This document shows positions 16,926 to 24,944 of a DNA stretch of 32,914 nucleotides, one piece after another (the first letter of the stretch is position 1; each line of letters starts with the position of its first letter). The notes beneath the pieces are model-generated. The model searched no databases, had not been told where the DNA came from, and worked only from the letters and a program-made list of their open reading frames with translations. A program made the position numbers and the translations under genes. Source of the stretch: Vicinamibacteraceae bacterium. GTDB lineage: Bacteria > Acidobacteriota > Thermoanaerobaculia > Multivoradales > Multivoraceae. Where the stretch lies: contig JAAXHG010000171.1 in the NCBI GenBank assembly GCA_012270995.1, forward strand, positions 1 to 32,914, given 5' to 3'.

Positions 16926-19060
16926 CGACTCTCCGAAGGCAGCCGGTAGGCGACCAGTTCCGGCACCCTGCCGCTGACGGTGAGGGCGACGTACTGACGG
17001 CCGTCGAGTTCGTAGGTCATCGGTGAACCGAGCCCGCGGCCGGGTAGATCAACCCCCGCCAGCGGTTCGCCGGTGGCCTTGTCGTAGGCCACGAGCTGTG
17101 GTCCATCGTCGGTCCCACCGCTGTTCAGCGCGTGGATCAGCAGCGTCCTGGTCAGCAGCGAACCGGCGCGGCTGTGATCGCCCCCGAGCGGCGGCAGATC
17201 GAGATCGCGCAGCAAAGGGTGGTCCTGATAGCGGGCGCCCCGGCCCAGCGGCGTCGTCCACAGGTGCTCGCCCCGAGTCATGTCGATGGCGACCATCGCG
17301 GAGTAGGGCGGTTTCCACAGCGGCAGCCCCCGCGGCATCGTGGGCTGCCGGGTCGGGTTGCCTCCGTCGAGAAACGCGACACCTCGAGCCACGGGCTCGA
17401 ACTGCCCCCAGGACGTCGTGCGGCCGCGCATGATCCCACCGACCGGATCGGTGCGATCGGCGATGTAGCGCAGGTCGGTCGAGGCTCGTCCGTCGCGGAA
17501 GCGGAGCACCGAGTGGCCGTTCGTCGTGGGGACGTACAGCACGCCGGTTTCGGGATCGACGGCGGCGCCCGACCAGTTGGCGCCGCCGCCGGCCGCCGGC
17601 CGGAAGATCGTGCCGCGTAGCGACAGCGGCGTGTAGAGCGGCCCGAGCCTGAACCCTCCGACGGCTTCGAGCGCCATCTGGCGGATCTCGGGAGTGAAGT
17701 CCACCAGGTCCTCGATCCGGGCGCCCTGCACCGCGAACGGCGGCGGCCTGGTCGGGAACGGCTGGGTGAGAGACATGACCTCCCCTTCCAGGTCGGTGTC
17801 GGTCGGCACCGCGCGGTCCTCGATCGGCCAAACCGGCTCGCCGGTCACCCGATCGAACGTGTAGACGAATCCCTGCTTGGTGACCTGGGCTAGCGCCTTG
17901 ATCCGGCGTCCATCGACGGTGATGTCGAGCAGATTCGGCGCCGTCGGAATGTCGTAGTCCCAGACCTCGTGACGGATGAGCTGGTAGTGCCATACCCGCT
18001 CGCCGGTCTCGATGTCGAGACAGACGATGCTGTTGGAGAACAGGTTGTCGCCCAGGCGGTGACCGCCGTAGTGGTCCGGGGACACGGCCGAGGTGGGCAC
18101 GTAGACGTAGCCGAGTTCCGGGTCGGCGCTCAGATTGGCCCAGGCGTTGCCGTTGCCGGTGGTGCGCCAGGATTCGTCTTCCCAGGTGTCGGCGCCGAAC
18201 GCGTCAGCGCTCTGCGGCACGATGTGAAACTCCCACAGCCGCTCCCCCGTGCGCACGTCGTGGGCGAAGATGAATCCGGGCACCGCCTCCCTGGACATGA
18301 TGAAGTCGGTGTGGTTCGTTCCCAGGACGATCGTGTCGCCGACGATGAGCGGCGCCGCCGAGCGCGAGCCGACCGGCAACTGGAAGGGCTGGCCGCGGGG
18401 CGACCGCGGCAGATCGGCGATGAAATCGACCCGCCCGTTGTCTCCGAAGTCCGCGGCCGGCACGCCGGTCCTGGCGTCGACGGCGATCAGATAGCCGGCG
18501 CCGGTTCCCCAGACGATGCGGGCCTCGCCGTCTCCTTCCCAGTAGGCCGCCCCCCGATGGCCTCTGCTGGTCGGAAGCGCGGAGCTCTCGTACGTGCGCG
18601 GGTCGTGAACCCAGATCGTCTCTCCGGTGCGCCCGTCGATCGCCGCCGCCTGCTCGACGCTCGTGATCAGGTACAGCACACCGTCGACCGCGAGCGCCGT
18701 CGAGGACATCGCGCCGAACCCCGGACGCCGCAGCCACAGGTCGGGCTGCTCCTCCACCACCCGGTCGAACACCACCCGCGACGGAACGACCGACGCACCG
18801 CTCTCGTCCGCCACGACGAGATGGGTGTCCGCCGTCTTCCAGCGCCAGGCGATCTCCAGGTCGCCGAAGTTGTCGGCGTCGATCTGGTCCAGCGGCGAGT
18901 ACTTGCTGGCCCAGGTGTCGCCGGCGTGGGTACGCCAGTCGCCGCCGGTCGCACCCGGCTGGGCCAAGCCGGAGCCGGACACCAACCCACAGACGAAGAC
19001 CAGGCGCAGCGTGAGGCGGATGGATGCCTGCATCGTGGGAACCACCATCTTGCCCGCCAT
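16922..19060 (-). CDS. PQQ-dependent dehydrogenase (mGDH-like propeller), third copy
   Basis: A 712-residue exported quinoprotein heading the minus-strand operon. It has a signal peptide (RLTLRLVFVCGLVSGSGLAQ) and opens with HAGDTWASKYSPLDQI and LEIAWRWKTADTH. Blade motifs such as AAIDGRTGETIWVHD and VCLDIETGERVWHY recur. The catalytic-region motif is RHEVWDYD (His at residue 364), against HHGIWDYD in the tandem copies; FDRVTGEPVWPIEDR is shared. It is clearly more distant from copies 1 and 2 than those are from each other, including an extra segment near residues 80-115. Start choice is uncertain: ATG at 19060, 19048 or 19033 all keep the signal. GGCGGG just before 19048 makes that one attractive. 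The stop overlaps the ATG of the haem protein. Confidence 0.88.
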   Translation of the reverse strand: MAGKMVVPTMQASIRLTLRLVFVCGLVSGSGLAQPGATGGDWRTHAGDTWASKYSPLDQIDADNFGDLEIAWRWKTADTHLVVADESGASVVPSRVVFDRVVEEQPDLWLRRPGFGAMSSTALAVDGVLYLITSVEQAAAIDGRTGETIWVHDPRTYESSALPTSRGHRGAAYWEGDGEARIVWGTGAGYLIAVDARTGVPAADFGDNGRVDFIADLPRSPRGQPFQLPVGSRSAAPLIVGDTIVLGTNHTDFIMSREAVPGFIFAHDVRTGERLWEFHIVPQSADAFGADTWEDESWRTTGNGNAWANLSADPELGYVYVPTSAVSPDHYGGHRLGDNLFSNSIVCLDIETGERVWHYQLIRHEVWDYDIPTAPNLLDITVDGRRIKALAQVTKQGFVYTFDRVTGEPVWPIEDRAVPTDTDLEGEVMSLTQPFPTRPPPFAVQGARIEDLVDFTPEIRQMALEAVGGFRLGPLYTPLSLRGTIFRPAAGGGANWSGAAVDPETGVLYVPTTNGHSVLRFRDGRASTDLRYIADRTDPVGGIMRGRTTSWGQFEPVARGVAFLDGGNPTRQPTMPRGLPLWKPPYSAMVAIDMTRGEHLWTTPLGRGARYQDHPLLRDLDLPPLGGDHSRAGSLLTRTLLIHALNSGGTDDGPQLVAYDKATGEPLAGVDLPGRGLGSPMTYELDGRQYVALTVSGRVPELVAYRLPSESR

Positions 19061-19280
19061 TCGACGGGGGTGTCAAGAATGGTAGTAGACGCGACTCGAT
19101 TCTTCCGCTACAGTCGAAAGAACATTCCAACCACGTTGGAGCCGCCCCGAGGACGAGCGGCCGGCCGCCCAACAAACATCATCCGCACGATGGTGTGGGA
19201 GACCAAGGGCTGAGCCGGCCGTTGAAGAGGGCCAGGCCCCCTTTGCCACCTCCGGGTCGGACACTCATGGAGGTGGAGCT
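19061..19280. other. Divergent promoter region between dehydrogenase operon and TonB receptor
   Basis: 220 bases shared by two outward-facing genes, so both transcripts should start here. It is less GC-rich near 19075-19135 than its surroundings. I see an imperfect TTCTT/AAGAA inverted pair around 19102-19125 and the 11-base palindrome-like GGGCC-A-GGCCC at 19229-19239. GGAGG at 19269-19273 serves the TonB receptor. No convincing -10/-35 pair stands out. Confidence 0.5.
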
Positions 19281-22070
19281 ATGAAGATCGCCGCCCTCAA
19301 GCGCAGCATCTGGATGCTCTGCGTCGTCGCCTGCGCGGCCCTGCCGCTATGGGCCGACGGCCCGGGCACCGGGATCATCGAAGGCCGCGTGCTCGACGCC
19401 CAGGGAGACCCGCTCCCGGGCGCCAGCGTGACGCTCGCCGGACAACAAAACACCAGGGACGCGATCAGCGACGCGGCCGGGGAGTTTCGCTTCAGCCTGC
19501 TGCTCGACGGCGTCTTCACCCTCAGCGCCGAGCTGGAAGGCCTCGGTTCGAGCGACGAAGTCGCGGTCACTCTCGATCCCGGTGCGCGCCGCGCCGTCGA
19601 CCTCACCCTGCGGGGCGGGGAAGCGGAGGAAATCCAGGTCGTCGCCGAAGCGCCCATGATCAACAAGTACGAGCCAGGGGCCACGGCGAGGATCGACGCG
19701 GAGACGGCCGAGTTGACGACGTTCATCACGCGTCACCACGTCAACAGCCTGGCGGTCCTGCCGGCCAACTCCGGCTCCAAGCAGCAGGACTGGCTCAACA
19801 GCTTCATGGGCGGCCCCCGCGACGGAGGCACGGTGAACATCGACGGCGTCGATGTCAGCCAGGTCACGAGCAACTACGGCGTGTTCAAGTTCAAGATGGC
19901 GACGACGCAGGTCGCCGCGACGGAGGTTCACACCCAGGGGCGCGGCGCCGAGTACGGGCGCACCCAGTCGGCGACGATCAACACGGTGATCAAGTCGGGC
20001 ACCAACGAGTTCCACGGCGACTTCTACTACGTTGCCCAGAACCAGGCGTGGGTCGGCGAGTTCCGGGACTACCCCGATCTCAACGGTCCCGACAAGATCA
20101 TCAACAACTACGAGACTGCTCTCGGCGGTCCGATCAACCGCGACCGCGCCTGGTTCTTCGCGGCCCACGCCGAACTATCGGACAACAGGATCCGGGGCGC
20201 CAGCACCAACTCGAACCCGGACGTCATTGCGGATCCGGTCTTCGACTGGAGTTACAAGGGGTCATCGACGGTCGGCAAGGTCAACTTCCAGCCTGGCGAC
20301 GACCATCAGCTCGCCGCGACCTATGTGCGCACGCCGGGTTACCGCGAAGGCGGAGGCAACAGAACGGGGGACCTCTTCACTCTCAACGGGCGCCAGGAGA
20401 CGGCCGAGTTGAACACCGCGTTGTGGAACTGGGCCGCCACGCCGAAGGTCTTCACGGAACTCAAGGTCGGCGACAGCGAGGACATTCGCAACGACAACTG
20501 CATCCACCGCAAGGACAGTCTCTCCGGCGGGGACCCGAACACGCCGAGTAGCAACAACTTCCGCTACTACGACCTCGGCACCCGGCTCTTCTTCAATGGC
20601 TGCACCGTCGGCGGCCTGTCCGGCCGGTTCACGGACGGTCCCCGCCGGCAGATCAACGCCTACGCGACGATCTTCGCGGGCGCCAACCACGAGCTCCGGC
20701 TCGGCGCCGAGCGCCACATCATGGGTCTCGACACCCGAAACTGGCCCGAGAAGGAGTACAGCGGGCGCGGCTTCGGCTACGACTTTCCCGGCGGCTTCAC
20801 CACTCCCGAGACCGTCACGATCTACGCGCCGCCGGATGGAGGCCTGTTTCGCCGGGAGAGCGAGCTGAACACCCTCTTCATCCAGGACCGCATCGACATC
20901 GGAGACAAGTGGGTCGTCACCGCCGGTCTGCGGCTCGAGGGCCAGTCGATGGAAAACAACACCGGAGACCAGGTCAACGACTACGACGAGCTGGCGCCCA
21001 GGTTGAGTGTCGTCTACGACGTGAACGCCGACGGCAGGCTGCTGGTCCGCGGTACCGCCGGGCGCTACCTGAACCTCTTCAACATGAGCCTAACGCAGAA
21101 CTTCGACCAGGGCTCGAATGGCACGAACACCCGCCAGGTATTCAACTGGAATCCCGTGACCCAGGACTACGACATCCTGAACAGCTCCATCGTGGCCAGC
21201 GCCGGCAGGGAGGCGACCAGGAACCTGGAACCCGAGTACTCCGACGCGTACACCCTCGGCGTCGACTGGCAGTTCCATCGCAACTGGGTCGCCAAGGCCA
21301 TGTACACCGTGAGCGAGAACGACAACATCTGGGCTACGACCATCCAGTTCGACGAGAACGGAAGGCGGGTCTTCGCATTGGCAAACTGGACCCAGGCCGA
21401 GGTCAACCGGCTGTCCTCCCTGCACGGAGTGCCGTCGCGCCTGCCGCTGACGCGCGAGCACGAGGGTTTCATCCTCGAACTCAACCGCAACTTCCGGAAC
21501 AACTGGACCCTGCGCGCCAACTTCTACGCAGGCGATGCGAAGGGCACCGAGGCTGCCGGAAACTACATACAGGCCATCGGCGGCCTTGGGGCCGACGGAA
21601 GTAGCGATGTGAACACCCGCAACAAGGGGAATCTCCCGATCGCCAACAACTCGGAGTTTCCGGAGATCTTCAACCTCCTCGCTGCCAAGCGCTGGCCGAT
21701 CGGCAAGCACACGCTGACCACGAGCGCCCACTACCGCTTCCGAACCGGCCGGCTCTGGGAGTCTCAGCGGTACGTCTTCGTTTCCCACCCGGTGTCCGGC
21801 CAAAGGGAACGAGTCATCGAGTTTCTCAATCCCCAGGGTTCCAAGCAGCTTGACACCGCTACGGAGTTGAACCTCAACGCCAGTTGGATCTTCCCCCCGA
21901 TCAACGGCAAGTACGAGATCAAGGTAGGCGCGGAACTCGCCAACGCGCTCAACGGGGACGCCCAGTTGTTCGTGAATCCGGTGTCGGGCCTGCCCACCGG
22001 CAGGGGCGGCGGCGACATTGCCTACCAGAGGCCGTCCGAGTACCGCTTCAACGTCGCCTTCAGCTTCTAG
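19281..22070 (+). CDS. TonB-dependent receptor with carboxypeptidase-regulatory-like N-domain
   Basis: A 929-residue outer-membrane receptor, the Oar/SusC-like form typical of Acidobacteriota. Order: signal peptide (to about LWADG), a Cna-B/carboxypeptidase-regulatory-like domain at about 29-112 (IIEGRVLDAQGDPLPGASVT, DAAGEFRF), a plug domain at about 115-245 (VAEAPMIN, TVNIDGVDV, VAATEVHTQGRGAEYGRT, INTVIKSGTNEFHGDFYY), then a long beta-barrel ending in the aromatic RFNVAFSF. It should take up a large or scarce ligand using TonB energy; the ligand is not given by sequence. The ATG has GGAGG 7 bases upstream. It is divergent from the PQQ/DUF1592/DUF1552 operon, suggesting that it imports the substrate those enzymes act on. 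No TonB, ExbB or ExbD is in the window. Confidence 0.9.
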   Translation: MKIAALKRSIWMLCVVACAALPLWADGPGTGIIEGRVLDAQGDPLPGASVTLAGQQNTRDAISDAAGEFRFSLLLDGVFTLSAELEGLGSSDEVAVTLDPGARRAVDLTLRGGEAEEIQVVAEAPMINKYEPGATARIDAETAELTTFITRHHVNSLAVLPANSGSKQQDWLNSFMGGPRDGGTVNIDGVDVSQVTSNYGVFKFKMATTQVAATEVHTQGRGAEYGRTQSATINTVIKSGTNEFHGDFYYVAQNQAWVGEFRDYPDLNGPDKIINNYETALGGPINRDRAWFFAAHAELSDNRIRGASTNSNPDVIADPVFDWSYKGSSTVGKVNFQPGDDHQLAATYVRTPGYREGGGNRTGDLFTLNGRQETAELNTALWNWAATPKVFTELKVGDSEDIRNDNCIHRKDSLSGGDPNTPSSNNFRYYDLGTRLFFNGCTVGGLSGRFTDGPRRQINAYATIFAGANHELRLGAERHIMGLDTRNWPEKEYSGRGFGYDFPGGFTTPETVTIYAPPDGGLFRRESELNTLFIQDRIDIGDKWVVTAGLRLEGQSMENNTGDQVNDYDELAPRLSVVYDVNADGRLLVRGTAGRYLNLFNMSLTQNFDQGSNGTNTRQVFNWNPVTQDYDILNSSIVASAGREATRNLEPEYSDAYTLGVDWQFHRNWVAKAMYTVSENDNIWATTIQFDENGRRVFALANWTQAEVNRLSSLHGVPSRLPLTREHEGFILELNRNFRNNWTLRANFYAGDAKGTEAAGNYIQAIGGLGADGSSDVNTRNKGNLPIANNSEFPEIFNLLAAKRWPIGKHTLTTSAHYRFRTGRLWESQRYVFVSHPVSGQRERVIEFLNPQGSKQLDTATELNLNASWIFPPINGKYEIKVGAELANALNGDAQLFVNPVSGLPTGRGGGDIAYQRPSEYRFNVAFSF

Positions 22071-22085
22071 GGACAGCGACAGCCG

Positions 22086-24245
22086 CTACAGGGTCGTCAC
22101 AGCACAACTCACACCCGCCAGGGTGTCGAACATCGACGGCGTCGATGCTCCCGGCGGATGCTCGAAGTACGTCACGTACAGGTGCCGGTTGCAGTGCCAG
22201 AGCATCGCCGAGATCGTCTCGCCTCGGGTCAGGTAGCGGGTCTGCCCCTCGACTTCGACCGTGCTGAGAACAGCCGAGCCCAGCGAGCCTGCGATCTCGG
22301 CGAACTCCTCGACCGGCGGCTCCGTCTCTCGCGGGTGTCCGCGGATGACCAGCAGGCTCTCTCGGCCGGTGAAGATGACGTGCTTCGTCACTTCGAGCGC
22401 CAGACGGAGACTGGTGGGATCCTCGCCGCGAGTGGTGTATTCGTAGGCGTACTCGACCTCCGCCAGGGGCATGTCGATGCTCGCGCGAAGACCCAGGAAG
22501 GACAGAGCATCACCCGAGACGGGATCGGTCACGGGAGGTGAAACCGTCGTCGAGCCGCCGCCGCCGCTCGTGTGCGCGAGGATGGCGCCCAGGCTGCTCG
22601 CCGTCCGCCCCACCCTGTTCCTCGCGGTCCTGAACTCGATGATCGGGCGGTTGTCCGTGTTGACCGGCGCGCCTGCGGCGTAGGAGTCGAGAGCCTCGTC
22701 GTCCGCGACGAAGAACGAAAAGAAGACGTCCGGACCCGTGAAAGGCGCGCGGTTCGACAACTCGGCGATCGCCTCCATGTCGGAGCGGATGACCGGCTCC
22801 TCCATCGCCGCGGCGATCCCTTCGTAGTCCCTGGCGATGGGCTCCTTCGAGGCCAGAAGGAAGAAATCGACGCCTCTCGCGTCGGCCCACGCCTGGACAT
22901 GGGGGAACGCGGTCTCAAGGGTGCGCAGGGAGACCTTCAGATCCTCCGGATTGAAGTCGTAGGCGCCGACCCACTGCAGGAACAGTCCTCCCTCGTTGAG
23001 GCGCTCGGCGACGACCGAGTAGAACTCCCTGGTGAAGAGGAAGACCTCGCCGTCGATCCACGGGTTGGAAGGCTCGGAAACGATGACGTCGTAAGTCCGA
23101 TCCGTCGTGGAGAGAACGTCCCTCGCGTCGCCTACGGTGAGTTCGACTCGCTCATCGGCCAGCGCGTTCCGGTTCTCGACCTCGAAGAGCCCGACCGCCT
23201 CGACGACCGTCGGGTTCAGCTCGAGCACGTCGATCCTCTCCACCGACGGGAAGCTCTCGACCGCGGACAGGGTGATCCCGCTGCCCAGGCCGACGATCGC
23301 AACGTCCTTCGGATCTGGGTGCATAAGGCTAGGGATGTACCCCAGCAGAAGCTGGGTGGGAACGTCCAGGCCCGTTCCGGCGTCGACCTTGCCGTCGATC
23401 ATGAGCACCTTCACCGGGCCCTCTTCCTTCACCACGACGGAGCCGTACAGTCCGAAATCGGAGAACGGGATTCGGGCGGCTGCTCGCTCTCGCGCGAGAG
23501 CCTGTCGATACTCGCTCCCGGTCTCGAACCTCCCATGCTGATGGTAGATGCCAAAGCGGTAGGGATCGACTCTTGTGTCGAACAGAGACGCCGCAAGAAG
23601 AGCCACGACGCCAAGGGCGCCGCCGTAAGCGACCCTGCCGCCCTTGCCGGCAGCAAGAAAAACCGCCACTGAGATGAGAAGGTTCAGCGCGACGGCCACG
23701 AGAATGGCTCGCTCCAAGCCGATGCCCGGCAGCAGCACGAAACCTCCGACAAAGGCGCCGACAACCCCTCCCAGGGTATTGACGCAGAACAGCTTCCCGA
23801 CATCCGTGCCGATGCTCCCGGCACGGGCGATCAACCGGCTCACGACTGGAAGCGTCATCCCCATGAGCAGGGTCGGCACCAGAAGGACCAGGTACGCGAG
23901 GAGGAGCAGGAGCGAGTGGAAGACGCCGAAGTTGCCGCCGGAGATGTTGTAGATCGCGAGGTACGCGACATCCAGGTTGTTCAGGATCGGGACGAACAGG
24001 AGCCCGTAAGCGCCGATCCCGAGCTGAACGTACGCGAACAGCGTGGCGAGATCCGTCTCTTGGAAACGCTTCGCCAACAGGCTGCCGAAGCCCATTCCCG
24101 TGAGAAAGGCGGTCAGGATCAGGCTGTACGCGTAGACCGTGCCGCCGACGAAGAGAATCAGCCCCTTCGTGAACATGACCTCGTACACGAGTGCCGCGAA
24201 GCCCGAGAAGAAGAAGGCACTCAGGAGCAGGGCCCTCAGCTTCAT
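22086..24245 (-). CDS. Membrane-anchored spermidine-synthase-like protein
   Basis: A 719-residue inner-membrane protein. Residues 1 to about 230 hold six or seven hydrophobic segments (LLLSAFFFSGFAALVYEVMF, VYAYSLILTAFLTGMGFGSL, LVLLVPTLLMGMTLPVVSRL). A Rossmann-type domain at about 300-520 follows with the SAM-site motif VAIVGLGSGITLSAVE, an acidic DVLELNP and VGDARDVL. The expected diamine-binding segment of true spermidine synthases (D-S-x-D-P) is replaced by VSEPSNPWIDGEVFLF, so polyamine synthesis is doubtful. The C-terminal ~150 residues are an uncharacterised extension after a Ser/Gly/Thr-rich linker. The start is ATG at 24245, which overlaps the TGA of the membrane module gene upstream. 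An in-frame extension to 24374 would run through that gene and is not used. The 3' end lies 15 bases from the TonB receptor stop. Confidence 0.82.
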   Translation of the reverse strand: MKLRALLLSAFFFSGFAALVYEVMFTKGLILFVGGTVYAYSLILTAFLTGMGFGSLLAKRFQETDLATLFAYVQLGIGAYGLLFVPILNNLDVAYLAIYNISGGNFGVFHSLLLLLAYLVLLVPTLLMGMTLPVVSRLIARAGSIGTDVGKLFCVNTLGGVVGAFVGGFVLLPGIGLERAILVAVALNLLISVAVFLAAGKGGRVAYGGALGVVALLAASLFDTRVDPYRFGIYHQHGRFETGSEYRQALARERAAARIPFSDFGLYGSVVVKEEGPVKVLMIDGKVDAGTGLDVPTQLLLGYIPSLMHPDPKDVAIVGLGSGITLSAVESFPSVERIDVLELNPTVVEAVGLFEVENRNALADERVELTVGDARDVLSTTDRTYDVIVSEPSNPWIDGEVFLFTREFYSVVAERLNEGGLFLQWVGAYDFNPEDLKVSLRTLETAFPHVQAWADARGVDFFLLASKEPIARDYEGIAAAMEEPVIRSDMEAIAELSNRAPFTGPDVFFSFFVADDEALDSYAAGAPVNTDNRPIIEFRTARNRVGRTASSLGAILAHTSGGGGSTTVSPPVTDPVSGDALSFLGLRASIDMPLAEVEYAYEYTTRGEDPTSLRLALEVTKHVIFTGRESLLVIRGHPRETEPPVEEFAEIAGSLGSAVLSTVEVEGQTRYLTRGETISAMLWHCNRHLYVTYFEHPPGASTPSMFDTLAGVSCAVTTL

Positions 24246-24817
24246 CGTTCCCGCCCCCGGTAGAGCACGAGGCCGGCCATCAGGTTGAGCGCGGCGGCCA
24301 GCACGATCGTCTGAGAGAGGCCCAGGTACGGCAAGAAGAGGAACCCTCCCACCATGGCGCCGGCGCCAGCGCAAATCGTGTCCACCGCGTACACGTCCGA
24401 GATGTCCCGGTCAAAGTTCCTGGAGTAGATCTTCGTCATCAGCGGGAACGTGGCACCCATGATTCCCGCCGGCACGATGAGGAGCAGAAAGACGATGCCG
24501 AACATGATGAACAACATCGCGGACGAGCCCTGGAGCTGGCTGAACAGAGCTAGCCGGACCTCGTACGTGAGCTCGAAGAGAGGTATGAGAAAAACACCGC
24601 AGGCGGCGAGGGCGAACTCGAGCTTCGCGAAGAGCAGAACCGGTTTCTTCGTTTGATCGGCCACTCTTCCGAAGCGGTACGCCCCCAGGGCCAGACCCGC
24701 CATGAACGCCGTCAGGACCGCCGTGAAGGCGTAGATCGTCGTCCCGAACACGAGCGACAACGAGCGCGACCAAGCCACCTCGTAGACGAGGGAGGAGAAC
24801 ATGGAGAGGCCGAACAC
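24242..24817 (-). CDS. Stand-alone membrane module of the spermidine-synthase-like family
   Basis: At least 191 residues, almost entirely transmembrane: SMFSSLVYEVAWSRSLSLVF, TIYAFTAVLTAFMAGLALGA, IVFLLLIVPAGIMGATFPLM and VDTICAGAGAMVGGFLFLPY. The segments match, in order, those at the N-terminus of the next gene (LVYEV, YAxxxxLTAFxxGxxxG, LLxVPxxxMGxTxP, GAxVGGFxxLP), so the two genes look like paralogous modules. There is no SAM domain. The start is unsure. GTG at 24817 falls inside the first membrane segment; in the same frame the sequence upstream (LRPGRRLLLL) completes it, but no ATG, GTG or TTG precedes, only a CTG at 24868. The stop overlaps the next start, so the two products are probably made together, perhaps as a complex. 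Confidence 0.7.
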   Translation of the reverse strand: MFGLSMFSSLVYEVAWSRSLSLVFGTTIYAFTAVLTAFMAGLALGAYRFGRVADQTKKPVLLFAKLEFALAACGVFLIPLFELTYEVRLALFSQLQGSSAMLFIMFGIVFLLLIVPAGIMGATFPLMTKIYSRNFDRDISDVYAVDTICAGAGAMVGGFLFLPYLGLSQTIVLAAALNLMAGLVLYRGRER

Positions 24818-24930
24818 CAGGAGGAGAAGGCGTCTCCCTGGGCGGAGGCTGAGGGCGGCGGATCTCAGGGCTGTACGATAGCTGCCGCGCTGTGAGTCGG
24901 TCCAGGACCGGGGCGGCCAGGAAAGTCTGA

Positions 24931-24944
24931 ATCGACATGTCGAT
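24931..24944. promoter_or_regulatory. 14-bp perfect palindrome over the decarboxylase start
   Basis: ATCGACATGTCGAT reads the same on both strands and contains the decarboxylase ATG (24937) at its centre. It lies about 70 bases from the divergent membrane gene. Such a site could bind a dimeric regulator or be chance; sequence alone does not decide. Confidence 0.3.

Noticed and set aside
19048..19076. TTGACA on the minus strand as a promoter for the third PQQ dehydrogenase
   Set aside because: The -35 match at 19071-19076 is perfect, but the -10 position (GCAAGA) is poor and would fall inside or too close to the likely start codons.
24246..24374. N-terminal extension of the spermidine-synthase-like protein
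   Set aside because: The added residues are Arg/Pro/Gly-rich and overlap the membrane module gene; the ATG at 24245 gives a clean first membrane helix and a typical 4-bp overlap.
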